DNA of 64,000 nucleotides. Source: an uncultured Bdellovibrionales bacterium. GTDB taxonomy: Bacteria; Bdellovibrionota; Bdellovibrionia; Bdellovibrionales; UBA1609. A program made the translations under genes and the position numbers. Under the pieces are notes generated by a model that was given only the letters and a program-made list of their open reading frames with translations, did not search any database and was not told where the DNA came from. The DNA is taken from NCBI GenBank assembly GCA_903833275.1, contig CAILEP010000008.1, forward strand, positions 62,001-126,000. The letters are read 5' to 3'. Numbering within the stretch: position 1 is the stretch's first letter; the number at the start of each line of letters is the position of its first letter. This document shows positions 1-9,077 of the stretch, piece by piece.

Positions 1-327
1 AATAATGGCACGATCGAGAACGGGAGACTTCCGAAAATCAGCAAAATTAAATTCAAAGTTTTTCAGAAATAGTGGGATCGAATAATAGACCACTCCGTCT
101 TTTTGGCCCTCAGCTGAGCAATCTTTGGCGATGTCACATTCTATAATCTTTGTGACTTCATGGCTGACCACCAGGTAGAGATGCCGCCCACTTCTGGCGC
201 TCTTTGAGCCGCCCTCGTCTCCATCCGTTGATTGGGCCAGCGCAAATGAGCCAAAGTGCCAAAAAATGGCACTTAACACAAAGACGCGAGACGCTTTACG
301 AAAGAAGAGAGCCACATTCACGTGCAT
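1..327 (-). CDS. secreted protein of unknown function, 3' part cut by window edge
   Basis: An open frame runs from an ATG at 325-327 leftwards off the window (109 codons, no stop). Residues 1-31 read as a Sec signal peptide: basic N-region, hydrophobic core around VFVLSAIFWHFGSFALA, AxA-like cleavage site before QSTDGDEGG. The mature part begins with an acidic Gly/Ser stretch, then a beta-rich segment (HLYLVVSHEV) with two cysteines that could form a disulfide. It lies 47 nt downstream of the serine hydrolase gene on the same strand and may be the last gene of the purine/cell-wall operon. I do not recognise the family. Confidence 0.6.
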   Translation of the reverse strand, partial: MHVNVALFFRKASRVFVLSAIFWHFGSFALAQSTDGDEGGSKSARSGRHLYLVVSHEVTKIIECDIAKDCSAEGQKDGVVYYSIPLFLKNFEFNFADFRKSPVLDRAII

Positions 328-374
328 GGGTTAATAGCGTACAATTGATGTGCCAAAACGAGGGTTTTGGAGAG

Positions 375-1457
375 CTAAAGCGACTCAGCAATTAAGTCGT
401 GCAAACGAGGTCGTAAAGCGACAAAATTTCTGTTGTCGCGGGTGGGGTGAACGCGATTGCTGAGAATCGTCACCAACAGGTCACGCTTCGGGTCAAACCA
501 AAGCGAAGTGCCAGTAAAACCAGTGTGCCCCACTGAACTCGACGAAAAATATCGTCCGCAACTGGCGCTGCCAGAAGTCGGCATCATAAAGCCGAGAGCC
601 CAGTCTCCCCACTTTCGGTCAATGGCGCGACGAACAAAGTGCTGAATGGTCTCTGGCGCGGCCAACGATTGCCTTGCACCATAAAACCCGCGTCGCAAAA
701 GCTGGCCAAAGTGTGTGACGTCATCAATCGAACCAAACAGCCCAGCGTGGCTGCTAACACCGCCAAGCGCCCAAGTGTTATCGTCGTGAACTTCACCGCG
801 CAGAATCTTTTTTCGCCAAGGGCATTTCTCTGTCGGAGCATATTGCTGCCGAGAATGCACCGGGCGATTGTTGACGCAAAAATGCAAGGATGACATTTCG
901 GTCTGCAGCCCAAGATGATGCCAACAGTCTAAAAGGCTTCGGCCAAAACCCTCTTCGATCAAAAACCCTAAGAGCAAAAAATCAAGGTCTGAATAAACGG
1001 CTTTTTTACTGCGAGCGAGCTTTTGTCGGGCCAGAAATTTTTGAAGAAAATCATATTTTGCCGAATGAGATTTCAACCCGCGCTTTCGAATTTCTTTGTA
1101 GATCGGCGCCCAGGCCGAGAGCCCCGCCGAGTGCGACAATACATTCACTGCCGTTGTTTGCCTGTGCGGCCACCATGGCAAATGTTGGCGCACGCGATCG
1201 CCAGCCGCCTTGCCTTTGCCAATGTGAATGCGATTTGTGTCCACCAAACGCATCATCGCTGTGGTGGCAAAAATAACTTTCGTCAGTGATGCCAAATCGT
1301 AATACTGAAAAGTCTCACCCATCTCGAGAGAAACCTTGAGTCGACCACTCTGCACAACCTGAATCTTCAGGCCCGGCGTGAAAGCCGCGAGACCGCCCTT
1401 CGCAGCCACCTCATTTACGATTTTTTCAGTCAGAATTTTTTCGAGCCGTGAGCTCAT
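375..1457 (-). CDS. beta-lactamase-fold serine hydrolase (class C / PBP-like)
   Basis: 360 residues. The three active-site motifs of the class C beta-lactamase / DD-peptidase fold are visible: SLTK at 57-60 (nucleophile and general base), YSD at 155-157 (in place of YxN) and HTG at 311-313 (in place of KTG). No signal peptide is evident, so it is probably cytoplasmic or an atypical esterase/peptidase rather than a secreted beta-lactamase. Its ATG overlaps the stop of ldcA as ATGA, so the two are translationally coupled. Pairing with an LD-carboxypeptidase suggests muropeptide turnover. Substrate is unknown. Confidence 0.8.
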   Translation of the reverse strand: MSSRLEKILTEKIVNEVAAKGGLAAFTPGLKIQVVQSGRLKVSLEMGETFQYYDLASLTKVIFATTAMMRLVDTNRIHIGKGKAAGDRVRQHLPWWPHRQTTAVNVLSHSAGLSAWAPIYKEIRKRGLKSHSAKYDFLQKFLARQKLARSKKAVYSDLDFLLLGFLIEEGFGRSLLDCWHHLGLQTEMSSLHFCVNNRPVHSRQQYAPTEKCPWRKKILRGEVHDDNTWALGGVSSHAGLFGSIDDVTHFGQLLRRGFYGARQSLAAPETIQHFVRRAIDRKWGDWALGFMMPTSGSASCGRYFSSSSVGHTGFTGTSLWFDPKRDLLVTILSNRVHPTRDNRNFVALRPRLHDLIAESL

Positions 1458-2455
1458 TTCTTACGCCTTGCCTTCGGCTTTGCCCCGGTCGTTGATGCCT
1501 GGGCGCCGCTTGCAATTTTAAGCTCGCCGATGTCACCACATCTCAATTCGCAAATGGTGTTAAACGGCACCATTCGCTGACTCTGCCCGTGGCCTGCCTT
1601 AAGCCCTCGAAAAACGGCAAACCCAGCATTATCAGCAAAGCGTTGAATCACTGCTGAAATGCTCTCGCTGCCATCTTTCTCTTCACCGCCAACAAACTCG
1701 CCAAAGACCACGGCGCGGGTTGAAGCAAAATAGCCGGCCTGCTCAAGTTGAACCAATATTCTATCGACGCGATACCCGCGTTCGCCAATGTCTTCAAAAA
1801 CCAAGACAGCCTCTTTCGGAGTCACCTGAAACGCCGTGCCCAAATGCGATTGCGTCACCGTAAGATTGCCACCAAAGACTCGACCGCGCAGCGTGCGCTT
1901 GGCGCGAGCCTTTGCATTCAGCGGCATTAAACCGCTGTGAACAACATTTTCAACGCGACCAAAAACCACGTCGAGAGCTTCATTCACTTGATCGAGCGGC
2001 AAAGTGTGTTGGCCAAGACGATCAAGCAAAGGGCCATGCAAGGTCGCCCAACCCCAATATTGGTTTAGAAAATTGTGAATCGTTGTCGAATCACTGTAGC
2101 CGACAAAAATTTTAGAAAGGGCCGGGGCCTTTAATTTCGAAAGTGGCTCAACAAGTCTTATCGCCCCGTAACCGCCCCGCAAACACCAAACCGCTTTTGA
2201 ATCTTTCGCCACCAAAGCCGCTTTTAAATGCCGCAAGCGAACCGAATCGGCCTGCGCACAAAGCACATCTGGGCCAAATATATCAGCTGGCACTCGTGGC
2301 TTAAGACCTAAATCGACCAAAAACTTTTTCGCCTGCTCGAGGCTTTCATTTGAAATACCAAAGCCTGGGGCCACAACATCAACCACGTCACCAATTTTTA
2401 AAGGCTGCCATCCCAAAGGTTTTCTATTTGAGATCTTCACTGCTTTTCTACTCAC
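1454..2455 (-). CDS. ldcA: muramoyltetrapeptide (LD-) carboxypeptidase, peptidase family S66
   Basis: Removes the terminal D-Ala from murein tetrapeptides during cell-wall recycling in the cytoplasm (known for the family). Visible family features are the N-terminal GDVVDVVAPG segment, CLRGGYGAIRL, the GYSDSTT segment typical of S66 enzymes, and a C-terminal half with FEDIGE and a GHG motif. I place the start at a GTG (2453-2455), preceded by TTTTTGGGG at good spacing and overlapping the purF stop by 8 nt. The frame stays open further upstream but that stretch is antisense-like reading inside purF. Predicted 333 aa, with a basic tail ending in KPKARRKK. Confidence 0.85.
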   Translation of the reverse strand: MSRKAVKISNRKPLGWQPLKIGDVVDVVAPGFGISNESLEQAKKFLVDLGLKPRVPADIFGPDVLCAQADSVRLRHLKAALVAKDSKAVWCLRGGYGAIRLVEPLSKLKAPALSKIFVGYSDSTTIHNFLNQYWGWATLHGPLLDRLGQHTLPLDQVNEALDVVFGRVENVVHSGLMPLNAKARAKRTLRGRVFGGNLTVTQSHLGTAFQVTPKEAVLVFEDIGERGYRVDRILVQLEQAGYFASTRAVVFGEFVGGEEKDGSESISAVIQRFADNAGFAVFRGLKAGHGQSQRMVPFNTICELRCGDIGELKIASGAQASTTGAKPKARRKK

Positions 2456-3854
2456 GATCAGCCCCAAAAAGTTCGGTTGGATATTTTCCGGTAAAACAGG
2501 CGGCGCAGAAGCCGCGCGTCTTTGAAGCATCAACGGCGCGAAGCATACCGTCGGGTGACAAATAGGCCAAAGTGTCGGCACCAATAAATTTACCAATCTC
2601 TTCGATGCTTTTGCTCGCAGCAATTAGTTGCGAACGATGAGGGGTGTCGACCCCGTAAAAGCACGAGCCCACTGTCGGCGGCGAAGCCAGACGAAAATGC
2701 ACTTCTTTGGCCCCAGCGTGGCGAATTAATTGAATCACTTTCTGCGACGTGGTCCCTCGCACGAGCGAATCATCTATGACCACAACTCGTTTGCCGGCCA
2801 AAACCTTTGATTGCGGATTCAATTTAATTTTGACCCCGAAACTTCGAATGCTCTGACTGGGTTGAATAAACGTTCGACCAATGTAGTGATTGCGAATTAT
2901 ACCAAGCTCAAACGGCAAACCACTTTCGCCAGAATAGCCCAGAGCTGCGGGCAGACCGCTGTCTGGCACTGGTATAACCATGTCAGCATCGACAGCACTC
3001 TCTCTGGCCAATTCGCGGCCCATTGATTTTCTGGCCTCATAAACACTCTTGCCGAAAACCACGCTGTCAGGGCGCGAAAAATAAACATGCTCAAAAACAC
3101 AATGGGCGGTGGCCGCTTTTTCGCCTTTTACCGCCAATCGTTCTGAATGCTGACCATCTTTGTCGACCCAAAAAATCTCACCCGGCTCGATTTCGCGAAC
3201 CAGATCGGCTCCGATTAAATCGAGAGCACAGGTCTCAGATGCCAACACGGTGGCGCTCGAACCGTCTTCTAATTTGCGCGAGCCAAGAACCAACGGCCGA
3301 AAGCCGAGAGGGTCGCGCATCGCAATTAAACGATCGTGGGTCATTATGACAAAACTGTAAGCGCCCACCAACTCGTTCGCCGCTTCTTTCAAACAACGAA
3401 TGACGTCAGCGCTGCTATTACGAGAAAGCAAATGCAAAACGACTTCGGTGTCGTTGCTACCTTGAAAAATCGACCCGCGAGTGATCAGCGCTTCGCGCAG
3501 CTGACTGCCGTTGATAATATTGCCGTTGTGAGCAATAGCCACAGGGCCCGAGCGTAAATTCGCAGTCAAAGGCTGAGCATTTGCAATTAAGTTTGCACCC
3601 GTCGTTGAATAGCGATTGTGCCCGATCGCAGCTGAGCCCACAAGACCACTCAGATGCTCTTCTGTATAAACGTCACCCACAAGGCCGAGACCCTTATGCA
3701 CTAAGTGCGTGCCGCCGTCTTCTTTAAGACTGACAATGCCTGATGACTCTTGCCCTCGGTGCTGTTGAGCATAGAGGCCAAGGTAGGTCATTCGACTCGC
3801 TTCGGGGTCACCCCAGATGCCGAAAATCGCACATTCATCACGAAAGCCCGGCAA
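2448..3854 (-). CDS. purF: amidophosphoribosyltransferase (Fe-S, propeptide type)
   Basis: First committed purine step: PRPP plus glutamine to phosphoribosylamine. The Ntn glutaminase domain starts at the Cys of RDECAIFGIWG and the PRTase domain carries VVVIDDSLVRGTTS. Cysteines in AHCVF, GSCFYGVDT and FCAACFTGKYPT match the four [4Fe-4S] ligands of the Bacillus-type enzyme, so a short propeptide should be removed to expose Cys8. I chose a TTG start (3852-3854) because GGGAGGTG lies 6 nt upstream. The ATG at 3896 would add 14 residues with no better site. It overlaps purL by 17 nt, so the two are coupled. Confidence 0.93.
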   Translation of the reverse strand: MPGFRDECAIFGIWGDPEASRMTYLGLYAQQHRGQESSGIVSLKEDGGTHLVHKGLGLVGDVYTEEHLSGLVGSAAIGHNRYSTTGANLIANAQPLTANLRSGPVAIAHNGNIINGSQLREALITRGSIFQGSNDTEVVLHLLSRNSSADVIRCLKEAANELVGAYSFVIMTHDRLIAMRDPLGFRPLVLGSRKLEDGSSATVLASETCALDLIGADLVREIEPGEIFWVDKDGQHSERLAVKGEKAATAHCVFEHVYFSRPDSVVFGKSVYEARKSMGRELARESAVDADMVIPVPDSGLPAALGYSGESGLPFELGIIRNHYIGRTFIQPSQSIRSFGVKIKLNPQSKVLAGKRVVVIDDSLVRGTTSQKVIQLIRHAGAKEVHFRLASPPTVGSCFYGVDTPHRSQLIAASKSIEEIGKFIGADTLAYLSPDGMLRAVDASKTRGFCAACFTGKYPTELFGADRE

Positions 3855-6054
3855 TGAGCACCTCCCAAGAAGTCTGATAGGCCGATTGAATCTCACTCAC
3901 CTTACAGTCGAGGTTGTCACCCAAACTGAATTTGTCTTCGACCACTGTCCCTAAACGCTCAAGTTTGATTGGCGCTTGAGCGCCACCGGCAAGTTCATTG
4001 AATCTTTCGCGCAACTTGAGTGCGTGATCAGAGTTAACCACCAAGATGGCCTGGTAAAGTTTTTCGACAAAAAAATCAGACGATTGAATACCCGAAGATC
4101 GAAGAGCCGCAGTATCGACCGCAAAGCCAAGCCGCCCCTCACACATACGGGCCAGTGCATAACCCAACCCAAATTTACCAACGACGCGAGTGGCCTCAAG
4201 CCGAATCTCACTCACAAGTTTTCGAGTGAGCTCGACAAATCGGGCATGGGATTTAACATCAATATCACCGTGGCCCACCGTCGGCGAACGTGCCACCTCT
4301 GACCATAAACCCGATATTTGCATTTGCACATTCGACAGCAAATACACTTCAGAATTTTTATTTACAAAATGCGACTTCGGAAGATGCTCTACACTATCGC
4401 AAACCCCGACTAGGCCGGTGGTTGGAGTTGAAGTGATATTCTCACCCATCGTCTCATTATAAAAACTCACATTGCCGCTAATAATCGGCGCCCCCAAAGC
4501 TTCACACTGGGCGCTCATGCCCTCAATTGTCGCGACAAACTCGCTCATAATCTCAGGCTGCTCGGGGTTGCCGTAATTTAGACAATCCGTTGCTGCCATG
4601 GTCTCAATACCCTTGGCCGCCAGCTCGAGCGCCGGGTAAGCAATGCTATCAATAGCGCCAACTTTGGCATCAAAGCGCATAAGGTACGGTCGACAGCCGA
4701 GCGTCATACCAAGCCCACGCCCGGTGTCGGGTAAGCGAAGAATGCCCACACTGTCTCGACAATCGTGCGCCGTTTTGGCCCCGACTCTTTGATCGTATTG
4801 CGAAAAAACCCACGAACGCCCATTGCCTCGCACATCGCCCATAACAGTCAAAATTTTCTTAATATCAGGAGTAACTGCCTTCTTAACGTCGCTCTCTTCG
4901 ACACGGTTCTTATTCTTCCAAACATAGAAAGGCCGTTCGTAGCGCGGCGCCTCGTCAACCAAAACCTTTGGATCAAGCCGACAAAGACTTTCAGTTTGCC
5001 AAAAAAGTTCAACCTCGGGCCCCTTCGTCACTTCACCGATTGCTTCTGCATCGAGATCCCATCGGGCAAAAACCGTTTTCAACTTCGCCAAATTTTTCGG
5101 CTCAACAATCAACAACATTCGCTCTTGGCTCTCTGACAACAAAATTTCTTCAGGGGTCATCGAGCTATCACGCAATGGCACGCGATCGAGATGAATATTA
5201 AAACCGACTTCACCGCGAGCCGCCATTTCAAAACTTGAACTCGTAAGGCCGGCGGCACCCATATCCTGCACCGCCACCACAAGTTTTTCGCGCATAACCT
5301 CAAGGCAACTTTCGATTAAAAGTTTCTCATAAAACGGGTCGCCCTTTTGAATCGTCGGCTTCTTTGCCGAATTGTCGTCATCAAAAGCCTCACTCGCCAT
5401 ACTGGCGCCGTGCACTCCGTCCTTGCCAGTTTTCGCGCCAACATAAACGACGAGATTGCCAACACCTTGTGCCTTAGCCGAAAGAATAGGCTCGCCCTCA
5501 CGAAAAAGGCCAAGTGCGAAGGCATTGACCAAAATATTCTTGTTATAAGATTCGTGAAACTCCGTTTGCCCAGTGATCGTCGGCACACCAACGCAATTGC
5601 CGTACCCACCAATACCACGCACAACGCCGTCGACCAGACTGGCCATTCGCGGCGCTGTCGGCTCGCCAAAGCAAAGATAGTTTGCCAGCGCAATGGGCTT
5701 GGCACCCATGGTGAAAATATCGCGCAAAATTCCGCCCACACCGGTGGCGGCCCCTTCGTAGGGCTCGATAAAACTCGGGTGGTTGTGGCTCTCCATTTTA
5801 AACGCGACCTTTTCGCCGCGACCTAGATCAACAACCCCTGCGTTCTCGCCAAAACTCATCAAGACCCGTGGTGATTTATTGAATAGATTCTTGAGATGGA
5901 CTCGCGAGCTCTTATAGCTGCAATGCTCACTCCAAAGTGCGCTAAACAAAGCCCACTCGATGCCTCGCGGTGGCCGCCCGAGTAAGGTCTGAATGCGGTC
6001 GTACTCACCGCTGGATATTCGATAGGCTTTTAATTTTCGGTCCAAATCTTTCAT
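3838..6054 (-). CDS. purL: phosphoribosylformylglycinamidine synthase, large subunit
   Basis: 738 aa, the size of the small PurL that works with separate PurS and PurQ. Converts FGAR to FGAM with ATP and ammonia delivered by PurQ. Family segments include ALWSEHCSYKSS near residue 40, SFGENAGVVDLG, FKMESHNHPS, GVGGILRDIFTMGAKP and DMGAAGLTSSSFEMA (AIRS/PurM fold repeated twice). It lies directly after purQ in transcription order. Its start codon sits inside a 14-nt tandem repeat (see repeat entry), and only a weak GAAAG lies upstream. The ATG is supported by alignment of the N-terminus with the family. Confidence 0.95.
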   Translation of the reverse strand: MKDLDRKLKAYRISSGEYDRIQTLLGRPPRGIEWALFSALWSEHCSYKSSRVHLKNLFNKSPRVLMSFGENAGVVDLGRGEKVAFKMESHNHPSFIEPYEGAATGVGGILRDIFTMGAKPIALANYLCFGEPTAPRMASLVDGVVRGIGGYGNCVGVPTITGQTEFHESYNKNILVNAFALGLFREGEPILSAKAQGVGNLVVYVGAKTGKDGVHGASMASEAFDDDNSAKKPTIQKGDPFYEKLLIESCLEVMREKLVVAVQDMGAAGLTSSSFEMAARGEVGFNIHLDRVPLRDSSMTPEEILLSESQERMLLIVEPKNLAKLKTVFARWDLDAEAIGEVTKGPEVELFWQTESLCRLDPKVLVDEAPRYERPFYVWKNKNRVEESDVKKAVTPDIKKILTVMGDVRGNGRSWVFSQYDQRVGAKTAHDCRDSVGILRLPDTGRGLGMTLGCRPYLMRFDAKVGAIDSIAYPALELAAKGIETMAATDCLNYGNPEQPEIMSEFVATIEGMSAQCEALGAPIISGNVSFYNETMGENITSTPTTGLVGVCDSVEHLPKSHFVNKNSEVYLLSNVQMQISGLWSEVARSPTVGHGDIDVKSHARFVELTRKLVSEIRLEATRVVGKFGLGYALARMCEGRLGFAVDTAALRSSGIQSSDFFVEKLYQAILVVNSDHALKLRERFNELAGGAQAPIKLERLGTVVEDKFSLGDNLDCKVSEIQSAYQTSWEVLIAGLS

Positions 6055-6117
6055 TTAGAGTCTTTCACTTAATGTCTTTTGCTCAATGTCTTTCGCTCAA
6101 TGTCATTCACTCAGCCA
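6048..6117 (-). repeat. five-copy degenerate 14-nt tandem repeat spanning the purL start codon
   Basis: Plus-strand units are 6048-6061, 6062-6075, 6076-6089, 6090-6103 and 6104-6117, consensus CTTTCNCTCAATGT. The purL ATG (6052-6054) falls in the first unit, and the others fill most of the 70-nt purQ-purL gap. The 14-nt period is not a multiple of 3, so copy changes would alter spacing rather than the frame. Confidence 0.85.
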
Positions 6118-6124
6118 ATATAAC

Positions 6125-6769
6125 CTACGTTAATAACGACTCAAAAAAACGTCGCCCGTCTTCACCACCCATAAATTCGGCCATGGCTCGCTCAGGGTGC
6201 GGCATTAATGCTGCCACGTTGTGTTTGTCATTCATCACACCCGCGATATTCTCAAGTGACCCATTGGGGTTTTTCTCATAAACACACCAAACTTGCTCGT
6301 CATCAAAAAGTTGTTTCACTTGGTCTTGCTCGAGATAATAACGGCCTTCGCCATGAGCGATAGGTAAGTGCGCTTTCTTAAGGCCCGCACCGCCGAATCG
6401 AGCATTCGAATTGACGATTTTCAAATCAACCCAATCGTCCTTAAAACGGAGGGTATTGTTTTTTAGTAAAGCGCCCGGCAACAATTGCGCTTCACAAAGA
6501 ATTTGAAAACCATTGCAAATGCCAAGCACGGGCACCCCCGCTTTGGCGGCCTCAGACACGCTTTGCATTACCGGTGAGCGCGCTGCAAGTGCTCCACAAC
6601 GCAAATAATCACCGTAGCTAAACCCACCCGGTATAATAAGAGCGTCGAAATCTTTTCGATCGAAATGATCTTGATGCCAAACCCACTTAGGCTTCAGCCC
6701 CACCTGGTGAACAGCCTCAAAAACATCTTGGTCACAGTTGGTACCAAGAAATCGCACAACGCCAATCAC
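6125..6769 (-). CDS. purQ: phosphoribosylformylglycinamidine synthase, glutaminase subunit
   Basis: Class I glutamine amidotransferase of 214 aa that supplies ammonia to PurL. The triad is visible: Cys85 in GICNGFQIL, His191 and Glu193 in PHPERA. The PurQ-specific IPGGFSYGDYLRCGALAA and HGEGRY segments are also present. It begins with GTG and overlaps the purS stop by 4 nt (GTGA), indicating coupled synthesis of the PurSQL complex. Confidence 0.95.
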   Translation of the reverse strand: MIGVVRFLGTNCDQDVFEAVHQVGLKPKWVWHQDHFDRKDFDALIIPGGFSYGDYLRCGALAARSPVMQSVSEAAKAGVPVLGICNGFQILCEAQLLPGALLKNNTLRFKDDWVDLKIVNSNARFGGAGLKKAHLPIAHGEGRYYLEQDQVKQLFDDEQVWCVYEKNPNGSLENIAGVMNDKHNVAALMPHPERAMAEFMGGEDGRRFFESLLT

Positions 6770-7017
6770 GAGAGAACCTCTATTTCATAAGTCTCGGTCA
6801 ATGGATTATACAAAACAAATTCTGCAATTTCGGTCGCGCGCGCAATGGCCTTCGACTTGTCGGCCTCATCAACTTCAAGCAGAACGTATTTGCCGACTCG
6901 ACAGCCTTTAAGTTTTTCGGCAAAGGCTTTCTTGTTCTGCTTCAACGTGCGCTCAACCGCGCGGCCTTGAGAATCGAGCACTTCATTTTTTGGCATTATT
7001 CTTACACCAATCTTCAT
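6766..7017 (-). CDS. purS: phosphoribosylformylglycinamidine synthase subunit PurS
   Basis: Small 83-aa bridging subunit of the PurSQL complex. It has the typical alternating beta-alpha pattern beginning KIGVRIMPKNEVLDSQG and ending LYNPLTETYEIEVL. The ATG is preceded by a G-run at 7-nt spacing that overlaps the purC stop region, 3 nt away. The order purC-purS-purQ-purL is the common arrangement for separate-subunit organisms. Confidence 0.95.
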   Translation of the reverse strand: MKIGVRIMPKNEVLDSQGRAVERTLKQNKKAFAEKLKGCRVGKYVLLEVDEADKSKAIARATEIAEFVLYNPLTETYEIEVLS

Positions 7018-7020
7018 ACC

Positions 7021-7791
7021 TCAGCCCCCCCACACGGCGCGAATTCGACCCAATACTTCTTGATAACTTTCAGCCACGCGACCTAAATCTCGGCGAAAAC
7101 GATCTTTATCGAGTCGCTCGCCAGTTTTAATATCCCAAAGTCGACAAGAGTCAGGAGTGATCTCATCACCAAGCACAATTTCACTTCGCTCGTTGCGACC
7201 AAATTCAATTTTAAAATCTATTAACTTCACGCCAAGACGTGAAAAGAACTCAATCAGCGCTTGATTAATAACCCGCGCTTTTTCTTTGAGTTCATTTAAA
7301 TCGTTTTGGCCCTCTACACATTTAAGAAAAAGCGCTTGGTCATCGCTTATAAACGGGTCTTCGAGCTTGTCGTTTTTGTAATAAAACTCAACCAGCGGCG
7401 GTTTAATCTCAGCCCCTTCGGCAACGCCGATTTTTTTTGCCAAACTACCCGCGACGCTATTGCGAACTACAACTTCAAGCGGGATCATCGTCAGTTTTTC
7501 GCAAATCATTGCATTGCCGTCGCGATCACCCACCCAGTGGCTCTTTACCCCTCGACGATTTAAGAAACGAAAAATAATTGAGGTGATCTCGCGATTAACC
7601 CCGCCCTTATTCTCGAACGAACCTTTCTTCTGCGCATTGAACGCCGTAAGACTGTCTTTGTAATCAAGCCAAAGCAGATTGTCTTCGCCTTCAATTTTGT
7701 AAACAGTTTTGGCCTTGCCCTCGTAGAGCAACTCAGCTTTGGCAAACTTATTTAAGACGGCCACATCGAGCCTCGCGTCTTGTTTTGTCAT
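7021..7791 (-). CDS. purC: phosphoribosylaminoimidazole-succinocarboxamide synthase
   Basis: SAICAR synthetase, which condenses CAIR and aspartate with ATP. 256 aa. Family motifs are LLYEGKAKTVY, the DYKDSLTAFNAQKK loop, IPLEVVVRNSVAGS, LIDFKIEFGR and GDEITPDSCRLWD. The ATG overlaps the purB stop (ATGA) and has AGGG 7 nt upstream within purB. Confidence 0.95.
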   Translation of the reverse strand: MTKQDARLDVAVLNKFAKAELLYEGKAKTVYKIEGEDNLLWLDYKDSLTAFNAQKKGSFENKGGVNREITSIIFRFLNRRGVKSHWVGDRDGNAMICEKLTMIPLEVVVRNSVAGSLAKKIGVAEGAEIKPPLVEFYYKNDKLEDPFISDDQALFLKCVEGQNDLNELKEKARVINQALIEFFSRLGVKLIDFKIEFGRNERSEIVLGDEITPDSCRLWDIKTGERLDKDRFRRDLGRVAESYQEVLGRIRAVWGG

Positions 7792-9077
7792 CGAGTGACC
7801 CTCTTGATTATTTCTTCAAACCGATCGCGATAATGCGCGCCCTTAAAGAGAGCCTCGACATCCGATTTTTTCACAATTTTTTTAGTGCGCGCATCTCGAA
7901 GTATTTTGTCTTTTAGGTTTTCGCCGACTTTGAGACTGTGACTCAGCTCTTGCACCAAAGTATAGCCCTCATCGCGCGAAAGGCCGCCTTTTACCAATAA
8001 CAGCAAAAGCTGCGAGCTGAATAGCTGGCCGCGCGAGAGATCTATATTTTTCTGCATCTGCTCTTTATCAACATGCAGCTTACCGAGCAATTCGGCCAGC
8101 CGATTAAGAGCATAGTCAGCAACAATAAAAGCGTCGGGCAAGAGAACGCGCTCAACGCTTGAGTGTGAAATATCACGTTCGTGCCAGAGCGCCATATTTT
8201 CTAGGGCCGGCAAACTGTAGCTGCGCAATAAACGAGCAATACCAGTTAGATTTTCGGCCGAGATCGGGTTCTTCTTGTGAGGCATGGCACTCGAACCCTT
8301 TTGGCCCGGGGCAAAGTCTTCAATGACTTCAGAAATTTCAGTGCGCTGCAAATGTCGCAGTTCAACGGCGAGGCGCTCAATAAAACCGCCCAACTGAGCG
8401 AGTGCACAAAAAACTTCGGCCAGCCGATCGCGAGGTACGACTTGGGTCGCCACCGTCTCAGGTTTAATCTTTAAAAGTTTACAAACTTCGTTTTCAACTT
8501 TGGCGGGCAACGTGGTGTAGGTGCCAACGGCCCCACTCAATTTGCCGACGACGGCCTGCTCAAGAGCTCGATTCAATCGCACTTCGTGGCGCTTGAGTTC
8601 GGCCAAGTGACCCGCCATCTTAACGCCAAAACTTGTAACCTCCGCATGCATACCATGGGTGCGACCAGCACATAAGGTCAGCTTGTGCTTTTCGCACAAA
8701 CGCACGAGGGCTTTCTTCACCAAGACCACCCCTTTTGATAGCTCAACCGCGGCGTCGCGCACTTGCAAACCTAAAGCCGTGTCGAGCACGTCGCTTGAAG
8801 TAAGACCAAAATGCACATAGGCCCCATTGACGCCAACATTCTCGGCAACGCACTGAACAAACGCGATCACATCGTGACGGGTGACTTTCTCAATCTCATC
8901 AATACGCTCAACTTTAAAACGGCCCTTACGAGCGATGTCCAGCGCCGCCTTTTTCGGGATCATTTTGTATTTGGCTTCAACTTTGGCCACGGCAATTTCG
9001 ACGTCGAGCATTTTTTGAAAGCGATTTTCTTGCGACCAAATTTTGGCCATGGGTTTACGCGTGTAGCGAGCGATCAT
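7788..9077 (-). CDS. purB: adenylosuccinate lyase
   Basis: Fumarase/aspartase-superfamily lyase of 429 aa. It cleaves SAICAR in purine synthesis and adenylosuccinate on the way to AMP. The superfamily signature GSSAMPHKKNP is at 261-271, GRTHGMHAE at about 138-146 and FGLTSSDVLDT at 90-100. GGAG sits 8 nt before the ATG. The gene overlaps the upstream Rossmann-like gene by 4 nt. Confidence 0.95.
   Translation of the reverse strand: MIARYTRKPMAKIWSQENRFQKMLDVEIAVAKVEAKYKMIPKKAALDIARKGRFKVERIDEIEKVTRHDVIAFVQCVAENVGVNGAYVHFGLTSSDVLDTALGLQVRDAAVELSKGVVLVKKALVRLCEKHKLTLCAGRTHGMHAEVTSFGVKMAGHLAELKRHEVRLNRALEQAVVGKLSGAVGTYTTLPAKVENEVCKLLKIKPETVATQVVPRDRLAEVFCALAQLGGFIERLAVELRHLQRTEISEVIEDFAPGQKGSSAMPHKKNPISAENLTGIARLLRSYSLPALENMALWHERDISHSSVERVLLPDAFIVADYALNRLAELLGKLHVDKEQMQKNIDLSRGQLFSSQLLLLLVKGGLSRDEGYTLVQELSHSLKVGENLKDKILRDARTKKIVKKSDVEALFKGAHYRDRFEEIIKRVTR

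Noticed and set aside
204-395. Plus-strand open frame at the left end
   Set aside because: Opposite to a signal-peptide-bearing minus-strand frame and to the serine hydrolase end; composition is not protein-like.
2456-2623. Extended N-terminus of the ldcA frame
   Set aside because: It lies entirely inside purF in another frame. The S66 homology begins just after the GTG at 2455, which has its own G-run ribosome site.
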